A stretch of 64,000 nt of DNA from Streptomyces tsukubensis (GTDB lineage: Bacteria > Actinomycetota > Actinomycetes > Streptomycetales > Streptomycetaceae). Positions 45,381-53,436 of this stretch are shown here, one piece after another. Numbering within the stretch: position 1 is the stretch's first letter; each line of letters begins with the position of its first letter. The notes below the pieces were generated by a model. That model ran no database searches, was not told where the DNA came from, and worked only from the letters and a program-made list of their open reading frames with translations. A program made the position numbers and the translations under genes. The stretch lies in contig NZ_CP045178.1 of the NCBI RefSeq assembly GCF_009296025.1, positions 1,984,001 to 2,048,000 of the forward strand, given 5' to 3'.

Positions 45381-46426
45381 CCGCGCTCCCAGAAGGCAGG
45401 ACCGACGGGCTCGTCGAAGTCGCCGAGGGCTTCGAGATAACCCTCACTGCTCACTCCGATCCGCAGCTGCGGCAGGGCGTGACCGGCCGGGCCGAAGATC
45501 ACTCGGGCGCCGTCGGAGAGGTCGAAGGTGGACTGGTGGCACGGGCAGAGGACGTGGTGCGTCTGCTGCTCGTACAGGCTGATCGGGCAGCCGACGTGGG
45601 TACAGATTTTGGAGTAGGCCACGATGCCCTGGTGCGACCAGTCCAGCTCGCGCTTGTCCTTGATCTCGTCCGGCTGGATCCGGACAAGCATCAGGGCCGC
45701 TTTCGCGATCTCCTTCTGGAAGTCCTCGTCGTGCTCCTCCAGGCCCTCGGGCTTGGCGAAGGTCAGCGAACCCACAGCGATGTCCGAGGCGCGCAGCGGC
45801 TGGTCGGTGTTCATGTTGACCAGACGCTTGCCCTTGGCCCAGATCGTGGTGCGCAGCTTCTTCTCCGGCAGCGGACCGAGGTCGCGCAGAAGCACGACAC
45901 CCGAGAGCGGCACCAGAGCGAGTGCTCCGAACATCGAGTTCCGGATCAGCTTGCGGCGGCCGAAGGCCGACTCCTTGGCTCCCTGCTTGAAGTCGGCCAG
46001 GACCTGGGCCTTGACTTCGGGAGAGGCCTCGATGTCGTGACGCTCGTCGACCATCTCCTCGTCGGACATCAGCGTGCGGCCCCAGTGCACGGCGCCGGCG
46101 CCGATGCAGAAGAGCGCCAGCCCCAGGGTCAGACCCAGGGAGAAGTTCAGCGCGCTCACATGACCGAACGGCCAGATGTAGACGATCTTGCCCACGGGGA
46201 AGGCCACGAAGGAGGCGATGAAGGCCACCGTGGCGAGCATCGACAGGGTGAAGAGGAAGGCGACCACGCGCTCCGAGCGCTTGGCTGCCCGCTCGTCCAC
46301 GTCCTGGATGCGGTGCTCATGCGGAGGCAGACCCGGGTCGGCGAACGGGCTCTTGGCCAGTTCCGTCCCGTGCGCCTTGTCCTGCTCGCTGGGCAGGTTC
46401 TCTTCTGGATTCTCTTGGCTGCTCAT
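45377..46426 (-). CDS. qcrA: Rieske iron-sulfur subunit QcrA
   Basis: 349 residues. Three membrane helices (about 50-70, 90-112, 160-185) instead of one are the actinobacterial form. The C-terminal Rieske domain has CTHVGCPISLYEQQTHHVLCPCHQSTFDLSDGARVIFGPAGHALPQL with both Cys-x-His pairs for the [2Fe-2S] cluster and the extra disulfide cysteines. The start overlaps qcrC by 4 bases. Transfers electrons from menaquinol to the diheme cytochrome QcrC. Confidence 0.97.
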   Translation of the reverse strand: MSSQENPEENLPSEQDKAHGTELAKSPFADPGLPPHEHRIQDVDERAAKRSERVVAFLFTLSMLATVAFIASFVAFPVGKIVYIWPFGHVSALNFSLGLTLGLALFCIGAGAVHWGRTLMSDEEMVDERHDIEASPEVKAQVLADFKQGAKESAFGRRKLIRNSMFGALALVPLSGVVLLRDLGPLPEKKLRTTIWAKGKRLVNMNTDQPLRASDIAVGSLTFAKPEGLEEHDEDFQKEIAKAALMLVRIQPDEIKDKRELDWSHQGIVAYSKICTHVGCPISLYEQQTHHVLCPCHQSTFDLSDGARVIFGPAGHALPQLRIGVSSEGYLEALGDFDEPVGPAFWERG

Positions 46427-47232
46427 GACTTCTTGGCCTTTGCGGTCCTGGCGGCGACCCAGATGGCCGCGGCGATCATCGCGCCGAGGCCGAAGACCCA
46501 GGCGAAGAGGCCTTCACTGACCGGGCCAAGACCGCCCAAGGACAGACCGCCGGGGCTCTCGGAGTTGTTGCTGTTCGCCGTGTTGAGGAAGGCGATGATC
46601 TGCTGCTTCTGCTTCTCCGGCATGGTCGTGTCGGGGAAGGAGGGCATGTTCTGCGGGCCGGTCTGCATGGCCTCGTAGATGTGCTTGGGGTCCACGCCCT
46701 TCAGGTTCGGAGCGACCTTGCCATGGGTCAGCGCACCGCCCGCTCCGGTGAAGTTGTGGCACTGCGCGCAGTTGGTGCGGAACAGTTCGCCGCCTGCGGC
46801 GATGTCCGCGCCCTGCGGGTTGTACTGCTTCGAAGTCGGAACGGCGGGGCCGGCGCCGAGGGAGGAGACGAACGCGGCGAGCTGCTGGATCTCGGGCTTC
46901 GAGTAGGTGACCGGCTTGGCCGGCGCCTGGGCACCCTGCTGCTGGAGGGGCATACGACCGGTGCCGACCTGGAAGTCGACGGCTGCTGAGCCGACGCCCA
47001 CGAGGCTCGGACCGTCGCTGGTGCCCTGACCGCCGGTTCCGTGGCAGCTTGCGCAGCCTACGGAGAAGAGCTTTTTGCCCTCGTCGATCGCGAGGGACTG
47101 GGCGGTGTCCTCGGCTTGTGCCTTGTCCGCGGGTGCGAACGCGGCATACAGCCCCCCGGTGGCCGCCAGCGCGAGGAGTAGGACGACGACCGCCGCCAGC
47201 GGATGGCGTCGTCGTGCGGAGAGCTTTTTCAC
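46423..47232 (-). CDS. qcrC: diheme cytochrome c subunit QcrC
   Basis: 269 residues. An N-terminal signal anchor (LAAVVVLLLALAATGGLYAAF) precedes two c-type heme sites, CASCHG and CAQCHN, with distal Met regions GRMPLQQQG and NMPSF. A C-terminal helix (FAWVFGLGAMIAAAIWVAARTA) anchors the protein. The two heme domains replace a soluble cytochrome c and connect bc1 to the CuA centre of CtaC in the supercomplex. Overlaps qcrA by 4 bases. Confidence 0.97.
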   Translation of the reverse strand: MKKLSARRRHPLAAVVVLLLALAATGGLYAAFAPADKAQAEDTAQSLAIDEGKKLFSVGCASCHGTGGQGTSDGPSLVGVGSAAVDFQVGTGRMPLQQQGAQAPAKPVTYSKPEIQQLAAFVSSLGAGPAVPTSKQYNPQGADIAAGGELFRTNCAQCHNFTGAGGALTHGKVAPNLKGVDPKHIYEAMQTGPQNMPSFPDTTMPEKQKQQIIAFLNTANSNNSESPGGLSLGGLGPVSEGLFAWVFGLGAMIAAAIWVAARTAKAKKS

Positions 47233-47293
47233 GGATTACCCCGGTGTCAGGATCTTCTGCGTCGATGCTTCTGGATATGGGCGATGAGCCCGA

Positions 47294-47914
47294 TTACTTG
47301 ATCAGGTAGATCGTGGCGAAGAGGCCGATCCAGACGACATCGACGAAGTGCCAGTAGTAGGACACGACGATGGCCGCAGTGGCCTGATGATGTGTGAACC
47401 TCTTGGCCGCGTACGTCCGGCCCAGGACCAGCAGGAAGGCGATGAGACCGCCTGTCACGTGCAGTCCGTGGAAGCCGGTGGTCAGATAGAACACCGAGCC
47501 GTACGGGTCGGAGGACAGGGAGAGCCCGTCCTTCTTCACCAGGTCGGTGTACTCGAAGATCTGACCGCCGATGAAGATCGCGCCCATCACGAAGGTGATC
47601 GTGAACCAGGTGCGCAGCTTCTTCACATCGCCTCTCTCGGCGGCGAAGACGCCGAGCTGGCATGTGAGGGAGGAGAGCACCAGGATCGTGGTGTTCGTCG
47701 CTGAGAACGGAACGTTCAGCGAGTCGGCCATTTCCTTCCAGTGATCCGGTCCGGTCACCGATCGCAGGGTGAAGTACATCGCGAAGAGGGCCGCGAAGAA
47801 CATCAGCTCGGAACTCAACCAGATGATGGTTCCGACGCTGGTGAGGTTCGGTCGATTGACCGACGGGTGCGCGTGCCCGGTTTCTACTGTCGTTGCTGTC
47901 GCCACGACCGACAT
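47294..47914 (-). CDS. ctaE: cytochrome c oxidase subunit III CtaE
   Basis: 206 residues with five membrane helices, shorter than proteobacterial subunit III, as usual for actinobacteria. [49 protein letters not shown] and [21 protein letters not shown] are characteristic. It is the first gene of the ctaE-qcrCAB operon. A 21-bp perfect palindrome spans the start codon, and no good Shine-Dalgarno sequence precedes it. Confidence 0.96.
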   Translation of the reverse strand: MSVVATATTVETGHAHPSVNRPNLTSVGTIIWLSSELMFFAALFAMYFTLRSVTGPDHWKEMADSLNVPFSATNTTILVLSSLTCQLGVFAAERGDVKKLRTWFTITFVMGAIFIGGQIFEYTDLVKKDGLSLSSDPYGSVFYLTTGFHGLHVTGGLIAFLLVLGRTYAAKRFTHHQATAAIVVSYYWHFVDVVWIGLFATIYLIK

Positions 47915-47925
47915 TATGTCGGTCG
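47905..47925 (-). promoter_or_regulatory. 21-bp perfect palindrome over the ctaE start codon
   Basis: Arms CGACCGACA and TGTCGGTCG flank TAA on the coding strand; the ATG is formed by the last loop base and the first two bases of the right arm. It could be a repressor operator or an RNA hairpin hiding the start codon. Seen directly; the role is inference. Confidence 0.5.
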
Positions 47926-48107
47926 CTTATCCAGCCCTCACTCCCGGGGGTGCCGTTCGGTGTGTCAGCCCCGCGTGTCGGGCCCGAACGGCCCATCGCG
48001 GAGCTGGTCGGGGCGCTGTTGACGGGGTGTCGGACGGAGTAGCATCCGCGCATCGGTTCCCGACCGTTCCCGACCAATGCCGTGTCTCGCAGATGCGTGG
48101 AGGAACA

Positions 48108-48509
48108 ATGCAGCCGACCGCCACAGTGCTGGTCTACAGCGACAACGCGAGTACCCGCGAGGAGGTCAGGCTGGCCACCGGCCGCAGGCCCGCAGCGGAC
48201 GTACCCGAAGTCCGGTTCATCGAGTGCGCCACCCTTCCCGCCGTGCTCAAGGAGCTGGACAGGGGCGGTGTCGACGTGTGCGTACTGGACGGCGAGGCCG
48301 TGCCCGCGGGCGGTATGGGCGTGTGCAGGCAGATCAAGGACGAGATCTTCCAGTGCCCGCCCGTGCTGCTCCTGATGGGCCGCCCGCAGGATGCCTGGCT
48401 CGCCACCTGGAGCCGCGCGGAGGCGGCTGTGACCCTTCCGGTCGAGCCTGTGGGGTTCGCCACCGCCCTCGCGGGGCTGCTGCGCGACAGGCTGGCCGTG
48501 GAGGCCTGA
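48108..48509 (+). CDS. atypical receiver-domain protein
   Basis: 133 residues, ATG preceded by GGAGGAAC. The fold resembles a CheY-like receiver: VLVYSDNASTREEV, VDVCVLDGEAVPAGGMGVCRQIKDE (a possible phospho-acceptor Asp) and PPVLLLMGRPQDAW. The usual acidic pair is reduced to a single Asp and the conserved Lys-Pro is LPVEP, so ordinary phosphorylation is doubtful. No output domain. It is divergent from ctaE in the middle of the respiratory cluster, which suggests but does not prove a link with respiration. Confidence 0.75.
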   Translation: MQPTATVLVYSDNASTREEVRLATGRRPAADVPEVRFIECATLPAVLKELDRGGVDVCVLDGEAVPAGGMGVCRQIKDEIFQCPPVLLLMGRPQDAWLATWSRAEAAVTLPVEPVGFATALAGLLRDRLAVEA

Positions 48510-48553
48510 GAGAGCGCCGGGGAGCCCGGAGCCCCCGCCGCGTACGCCATAGC

Positions 48554-48585
48554 GCCCCAGAGGCCCGGAGACGGGCCTCTGGGGC
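48554..48585 (+). terminator. terminator behind the receiver protein gene
   Basis: A 14-bp perfect stem (48554-48567 with 48572-48585, loop GAGA) runs into TTTTT, a textbook intrinsic terminator, between convergent genes. Confidence 0.9.
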
Positions 48586-48677
48586 TTTTTGGTGGTGACT
48601 GACACGGCGTTCACACGTTCGGGTTCATTGGGGCGGAAGGAACCCGCGTCCGGGCGTGTCATGGGGTGGTCGGCATG

Positions 48678-49937
48678 TCACACTCCGGGACGCAGGCGGG
48701 CCGCGTCCACGGTGGTGCCCGTTCCGTGGCCGCCGCCGTCGCCGACCAGGGCGCTCCCCTGGCGCCACTTCTTCCAGCTCAGGTTCCAGTCGCCGAATCC
48801 GTTGCCGAACGGGTCCATCTCCTCGCCCTCGCTGTTGACGACCGAGACGAGATCGCCCCTGCGTACGGTGTCGAAGAACCACTCGGCGTTGCCCGTGCTC
48901 ATACCCGTACAGCCGTGGCTGACGTTGGCGGAGCCCTGGGACCCCACCGACCAGGGCGCGGCGTGCACGTATTCACCGCTCCACGTGACCCGGGTGGCGT
49001 AATAGACCGGCAGGTCGTAGGAGTCGGAACTGCCCTCGGAGATACCGACGGTGGAGCCTCGCATCCGGACGTAGTACTCCTTGCCGAGAACGACCTTGAT
49101 GCCGTTGCGCGTGGAGAAGCCGGGCTTCCCCGTGGTCACGGGAATGGTGTTGATCACTTCGCCGTTGCGCGACACCGTCATCGAGTGGTCCCCGGCGTCG
49201 GTGACGGCCTCGATCCGGTCGCCGATGGTGAGCTTCAGCGGCTTGGAGGGGGCCCCGCGCAGCGCGTTGGTGACTTTGATCCCACCGAGGTGGCTGCTGA
49301 CGTGGACGGTGGCCCTGCTCGGCCAGTACTCCTTGGGCCGGTAGTGGAGGTTCTTGCCGTCCACCCAGTGCCAGGTGCCCTCGACCGCGGGCTGCGAGTC
49401 GACTTTCAGAGCCCGTTCCACGACGGCCCTGGCCGCCTTGTCCTCGACCGGGGCACTGAGTTCGGCGGTGATGGGCTGGCCGACGCCGTAGGTCCCCGCC
49501 TCCGGGCCGAAGGAGACCTTCAGCAGCTTGTTGCTCGTCGCCGTCTCGAACGTCAGGGTCTTGCGGCCCTGCGCGCCGTCGCTGTTCTCCGTGCTGACGC
49601 GCACGGTGTACTGCGCTCCTGAGGCGAGGGGGCTGGTGCTGCGCCAGCGGCGGCCGTCGGCGGTCAGCCGGCCCGCGACCTGACGGCCCTGGGTGTCGGT
49701 GGCCGTCACGTCGGTGATGCGCCCCTCGTCGTCCTTCGAGGAGACTTCCAGGGGCTTGTCGGGGTCGGCCTTCCCCGTCCCCGTGGGGGCGTTGAAGGCG
49801 ATCTTGCCCGCCGCGTCGTACGGCCTGGCCGAGAGCGGGTGACTGTCGGAGCTGCCGCAGGCCGTGGCCGCCGCACCGAGGGCGGCCACCAGCAGAGTGC
49901 AGCTCAGAACCGTTCGGGTTCGCGGTGAGTGGCTCAT
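48678..49937 (-). CDS. lipoprotein L,D-transpeptidase with Ig-like domains
   Basis: 419 residues. Lipoprotein signal ends in AATACGSS. Two Ig-like domains (about 45-140 and 145-245) precede the YkuD catalytic domain, in which YVHAAPWSVGSQGSANVSHGCTGMSTGNAEWFF holds the catalytic His341 and Cys343. A C-terminal extension with WNLSWKKWRQGSAL follows, as in mycobacterial LdtMt2-type enzymes. It forms 3-3 peptidoglycan cross-links outside the membrane. It lies between the two halves of the respiratory gene cluster, on the same strand but isolated by terminators. Confidence 0.93.
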   Translation of the reverse strand: MSHSPRTRTVLSCTLLVAALGAAATACGSSDSHPLSARPYDAAGKIAFNAPTGTGKADPDKPLEVSSKDDEGRITDVTATDTQGRQVAGRLTADGRRWRSTSPLASGAQYTVRVSTENSDGAQGRKTLTFETATSNKLLKVSFGPEAGTYGVGQPITAELSAPVEDKAARAVVERALKVDSQPAVEGTWHWVDGKNLHYRPKEYWPSRATVHVSSHLGGIKVTNALRGAPSKPLKLTIGDRIEAVTDAGDHSMTVSRNGEVINTIPVTTGKPGFSTRNGIKVVLGKEYYVRMRGSTVGISEGSSDSYDLPVYYATRVTWSGEYVHAAPWSVGSQGSANVSHGCTGMSTGNAEWFFDTVRRGDLVSVVNSEGEEMDPFGNGFGDWNLSWKKWRQGSALVGDGGGHGTGTTVDAARLRPGV

Positions 49938-50008
49938 GACGACACCGTATGAAGGTTCACCGCATCCAGCGCGACGAGTAACCCGTCCGGGTCACGGCGT
50001 GTCGCTGG

Positions 50009-50057
50009 ACGGCGAAGGCCCGGACACTCCACGAGGGGATGTCCGGGCCTTCGCCGT
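50009..50057 (-). terminator. terminator of the ctaCDF operon
   Basis: An 18-bp perfect stem (50009-50026 with 50040-50057) around a 13-base loop, 12 bases past the ctaF stop. Confidence 0.8.
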
Positions 50058-50068
50058 TCAACGGGGTG

Positions 50069-50467
50069 TCACTGGTTCTGGGTCTCGCCCCTGTAGTACT
50101 CGAAGACCCAGCCGAAGAGGCCGAGCACGATGATGGGGGTCGAGAAGTACATCAGCCACCAGCCGAAGACGATGCCCATGAACGCGAGCGCGCCTCCGAC
50201 GCCGAGGGCCAGCGGCCACCAGCTGTACGGGCTGAAGAAGCCCAGCTCGCCGGCGTCGTCCGCGACATCCGCCTCCTTGTTGTCCTGAGCGCCGGCGTCG
50301 ATCCTCTTGGCCGTGAAGGCCAGGTAGAAGCCGATCATGATGCTCAGGCCGAAGGCCATGAAGAGTGCCGTCGTACCGGCCGCTTCCTTCGACCAGACGC
50401 CATAGATGACCGCGATGGCGAGGATGAAGACAGCGAGCCAGATGAACAGCTTGCCCTGGATCTTCAC
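50069..50467 (-). CDS. ctaF: cytochrome c oxidase subunit IV CtaF
   Basis: 132 residues with four membrane helices ([65 protein letters not shown] and [14 protein letters not shown]). This small subunit is specific to actinobacteria. The gene overlaps the end of ctaD by 4 bases and closes the ctaC-ctaD-ctaF operon. The PYSWWPL segment between helices 2 and 3 is a family marker. Confidence 0.95.
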   Translation of the reverse strand: MKIQGKLFIWLAVFILAIAVIYGVWSKEAAGTTALFMAFGLSIMIGFYLAFTAKRIDAGAQDNKEADVADDAGELGFFSPYSWWPLALGVGGALAFMGIVFGWWLMYFSTPIIVLGLFGWVFEYYRGETQNQ

Positions 50468-52212
50468 TTGCCGGCCTCCTTGCCGCCCACGAGAGCGGCG
50501 TCAGCGGTGGAGCCTCCGTGACCGGCGTTCTGCAGCTGGTCGAGGGCGGCGATCTCCGGGTGGTGCAGGTCGAACGCCGGGGATTCGGAACGGATCCGCG
50601 GCAGCGAGGTGAAGTTGTGGCGCGGCGGCGGGCAGGACGTGGCCCACTCCAGGGAGCGGCCGTAGCCCCACGGGTCGTCGACCTCGATCTTCTTGCCGTA
50701 CTTGGCGGTCTTCCACACGTTGTAGAAGAACGGCAGGATCGACAGACCGAGCAGGAACGAACTGATCGTAGAGATCGTGTTCAGCGCGGTGAAACCGTCG
50801 GCTGCCAGGTAGTCCGCGTAACGGCGGGGCATACCCTCGGCGCCCAGCCAGTGCTGCACGAGGAACGTGCCGTGGAAGCCCACGAACAGCGTCCAGAACG
50901 TGATCTTGCCGAGCCGCTCGTCCAGCATCTTGCCGGTGAACTTCGGCCACCAGAAGTGGAATCCGGCGAACATCGCGAAGACCACCGTGCCGAAGATGAC
51001 GTAGTGGAAGTGGGCGACGACGAAGTACGAGTCGGAGACGTGGAAGTCGAGCGGCGGGGCCGCCAGGATGACACCGGTCAGACCACCGAAGGCGAAGGTG
51101 ATCAGGAAGCCCACCGACCAGAGCATCGGGGTCTCGAAGGATAGAGACCCCTTCCACATCGTCCCGATCCAGTTGAAGAACTTCACACCGGTCGGTACCG
51201 CGATGAGGAAGGTCATGAACGAGAAGAACGGCAGAAGCACGCCGCCTGTCACGTACATGTGGTGCGCCCAGACCGTCACGGAAAGACCGGCGATGGCGAT
51301 CGTCGCGCCGATGAGGCCGATGTAACCGAACATCGGCTTCCGTGAGAAGACCGGAATTACCTCGGAAATGATTCCGAAGAATGGCAGCGCGATGATGTAC
51401 ACCTCTGGATGTCCGAAGAACCAGAAGAGGTGTTGCCAGAGCAATGCTCCGCCGTTTTCGGCGCTGAACACTTGAGCCCCGAATTTACGGTCCGCCTCAA
51501 GAGCGAGCAGCGCGGCGGCGAGCACGGGGAAGGCCAGCAGGACCAGCACACCGGTGAGCAGCACGTTCCACACGAAGATCGGCATGCGGAACATCGTCAT
51601 TCCGGGTGCGCGCATGCAGATGATCGTGGTGATGAAGTTGACGGAACCGAGGATCGTGCCGAATCCCGAAAGGGCGAGACCCATGATCCACATGTCGGCG
51701 CCGATACCCGGCGAGCGGACGGCGTCCGACAGCGGGGAGTAGGCGAACCAGCCGAAGTCGGCCGCGCCGTCGGGGGTGAGGAAGCCACCCACGGCGATGA
51801 GCGAGCCGAAGAGGTACAGCCAGTAGGCGAACATGTTCAGCCGCGGGAACGCCACGTCGGGCGCGCCGATCTGGAGCGGCATGATCCAGTTCGCGAAACC
51901 GGAGAAGAGCGGCGTCGCGAACATCAGCAGCATGATCGTGCCGTGCATCGTGAACGCCTGGTTGAACTGCTCATTCGACATTATCTGCGTGCCGGGGCGG
52001 GCCAGCTCGGCGCGCATGAAGAGCGCCAGGATGCCACCGATACAGAAGAACGCGAACGACGTGACCAGATACAGCGTGCCGATCGTCTTGTGGTCGGTGG
52101 TGGTCAGCCACTTCACCACGGCGTTGCCGGGCTGCTTGCGCCTGACCGGCACCTCGTTCACGGACGAGTGGTCAGTCGCGGCAGCACCCTGGGGTTCATT
52201 GAGGATGCTCAC
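50464..52212 (-). CDS. ctaD: cytochrome c oxidase subunit I CtaD
   Basis: 582 residues from the GTG at 52212, which overlaps the ctaC stop (GTGA). The aa3 catalytic core: [22 protein letters not shown] (heme a His), [35 protein letters not shown] (CuB His and Tyr), [10 protein letters not shown] (two CuB His) and [17 protein letters not shown] (heme a and a3 His). Twelve membrane helices. The open frame continues upstream inside ctaC but homologues start near this GTG. Reduces oxygen to water and pumps protons, receiving electrons from CtaC. Confidence 0.97.
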   Translation of the reverse strand: MSILNEPQGAAATDHSSVNEVPVRRKQPGNAVVKWLTTTDHKTIGTLYLVTSFAFFCIGGILALFMRAELARPGTQIMSNEQFNQAFTMHGTIMLLMFATPLFSGFANWIMPLQIGAPDVAFPRLNMFAYWLYLFGSLIAVGGFLTPDGAADFGWFAYSPLSDAVRSPGIGADMWIMGLALSGFGTILGSVNFITTIICMRAPGMTMFRMPIFVWNVLLTGVLVLLAFPVLAAALLALEADRKFGAQVFSAENGGALLWQHLFWFFGHPEVYIIALPFFGIISEVIPVFSRKPMFGYIGLIGATIAIAGLSVTVWAHHMYVTGGVLLPFFSFMTFLIAVPTGVKFFNWIGTMWKGSLSFETPMLWSVGFLITFAFGGLTGVILAAPPLDFHVSDSYFVVAHFHYVIFGTVVFAMFAGFHFWWPKFTGKMLDERLGKITFWTLFVGFHGTFLVQHWLGAEGMPRRYADYLAADGFTALNTISTISSFLLGLSILPFFYNVWKTAKYGKKIEVDDPWGYGRSLEWATSCPPPRHNFTSLPRIRSESPAFDLHHPEIAALDQLQNAGHGGSTADAALVGGKEAGK

Positions 52213-53174
52213 AGGTTGTTCGTCTCCCGGTTCTTGGCGGGGTCCGTCTGCTTGATACCGGCCGGGATGTAACCGGTCTGGCCCTTCTCCGCGAGCTCCT
52301 TGAGGTGCTGCTGGTAACGCTCGGGAGAGACGACCTTCACGTTGAACAGCATCCGTGAATGGTCGACGCCGCAGAGTTCGGCGCACTTGCCCAGGAAGGT
52401 GCCCTCCTTGTTGGGGGTCACCTCGAAGGCGTTGGTGTGGCCCGGAATGACGTCCTGCTTCATGAGGAACGGCACCACCCAGAAGGAGTGGATGACGTCA
52501 CGCGAGGTCAGGATGAAGCGGACCTTCTCGCCCTTGGGGAGCCAGAGGGTCGGTCCGGGGTTATTGGTCTGGGGGTTCCGCTCACCGGGGGTGCCGACGG
52601 TGTAGACACCTTCCGCGCCGGCCGGGAACTGGTCGGCGAACCTGTCCGGGATGGCCTTGAGGTCCGAGGACGACTTGGCGTTTCCGGTCGAGGCGTCACC
52701 GTCGACGTTCTCGATGTAGTTGAAGCCCCAGCTCCACTGGAAGCCGACCACGTTCACCGTGTGCGTGGGCTTCTTGTCGAGATGGAGGAGCTTCGTCTCA
52801 TCGCGAGCGGTGAAGTAGAAGAGCACCGAGACGATGATGAGCGGGACCACGGTGTACAGCGCCTCGATGGGCATGTTGTACCGGGTCTGCGGAGGAACCT
52901 CGATCTTGGTGCGGCTTCGCCGGTGGAAGATGACGCTCCACAGGATCAGACCCCAGACGAGGACACCCGTGGCGAGCGCAGCCGCCCACGAGCCCTGCCA
53001 GAGGGAGAGGATCCGTGGGGCCTCTTCCGTTACCGGGGTGGGCATACCAAGGCGGGGGAAGTCCTTGTATGAGCAACCGGTGGCGGTCGCCAGGATCAGG
53101 CCCGCAGTCAGCACCTGCGGCAGCTTCCGCCGCATCGGGCGCCGCGACGAGCGGTCGGAGCCGTTGGGACTCAC
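52209..53174 (-). CDS. ctaC: cytochrome c oxidase subunit II CtaC
   Basis: 321 residues. A lipoprotein-type signal ([15 protein letters not shown]) is followed by two membrane helices and the cupredoxin domain. The CuA ligands are in VIHSFWVV (His) and [16 protein letters not shown] (Cys, Glu, Cys, His, Met). An insert rich in Asp/Asn/Pro around residues 155-210 is an actinobacterial feature. First gene of ctaC-ctaD-ctaF; accepts electrons from QcrC. GTG start. Confidence 0.96.
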   Translation of the reverse strand: MSPNGSDRSSRRPMRRKLPQVLTAGLILATATGCSYKDFPRLGMPTPVTEEAPRILSLWQGSWAAALATGVLVWGLILWSVIFHRRSRTKIEVPPQTRYNMPIEALYTVVPLIIVSVLFYFTARDETKLLHLDKKPTHTVNVVGFQWSWGFNYIENVDGDASTGNAKSSSDLKAIPDRFADQFPAGAEGVYTVGTPGERNPQTNNPGPTLWLPKGEKVRFILTSRDVIHSFWVVPFLMKQDVIPGHTNAFEVTPNKEGTFLGKCAELCGVDHSRMLFNVKVVSPERYQQHLKELAEKGQTGYIPAGIKQTDPAKNRETNNL

Positions 53175-53252
53175 GTAGCGCCTTCCCGAGAGTCTCGCCC
53201 GCGCGGTCGTCCGCGGCCTCCACGCTGGTCGGTCGCCGTCCCCGCGGCGGGC

Positions 53253-53283
53253 AGGGTTTGGATGTTTATGCGGACCAAACCCT
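53253..53283. promoter_or_regulatory. inverted repeat between ctaC and the desulfurase-TusA gene
   Basis: AGGGTTTGG (53253-53261) and CCAAACCCT (53275-53283) form a perfect 9-bp inverted repeat with a 13-base AT-rich spacer, in the 262-base divergent gap. It has the form of an operator that could serve both genes. Spacing near one and a half to two helical turns between arm centres. Confidence 0.4.
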
Positions 53284-53436
53284 ACTGGACGCTATTTGGC
53301 GTCGCGCGGGGAGGGTGCCCAACGCGCCGCACTGCACCCCGAAGGGGTGGAATGGCCCGCTCCACAGGTCATCTGACGATCCCTTCCCTACGGAACGGGC
53401 CGCCGCCCCGGGGGGACCCGGGGTTAGCGTGACGGC

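Noticed and set aside
52213..52386. Upstream extension of CtaD
   Set aside because: It lies inside ctaC in another frame; homologous CtaD proteins start near the GTG that overlaps the ctaC stop.
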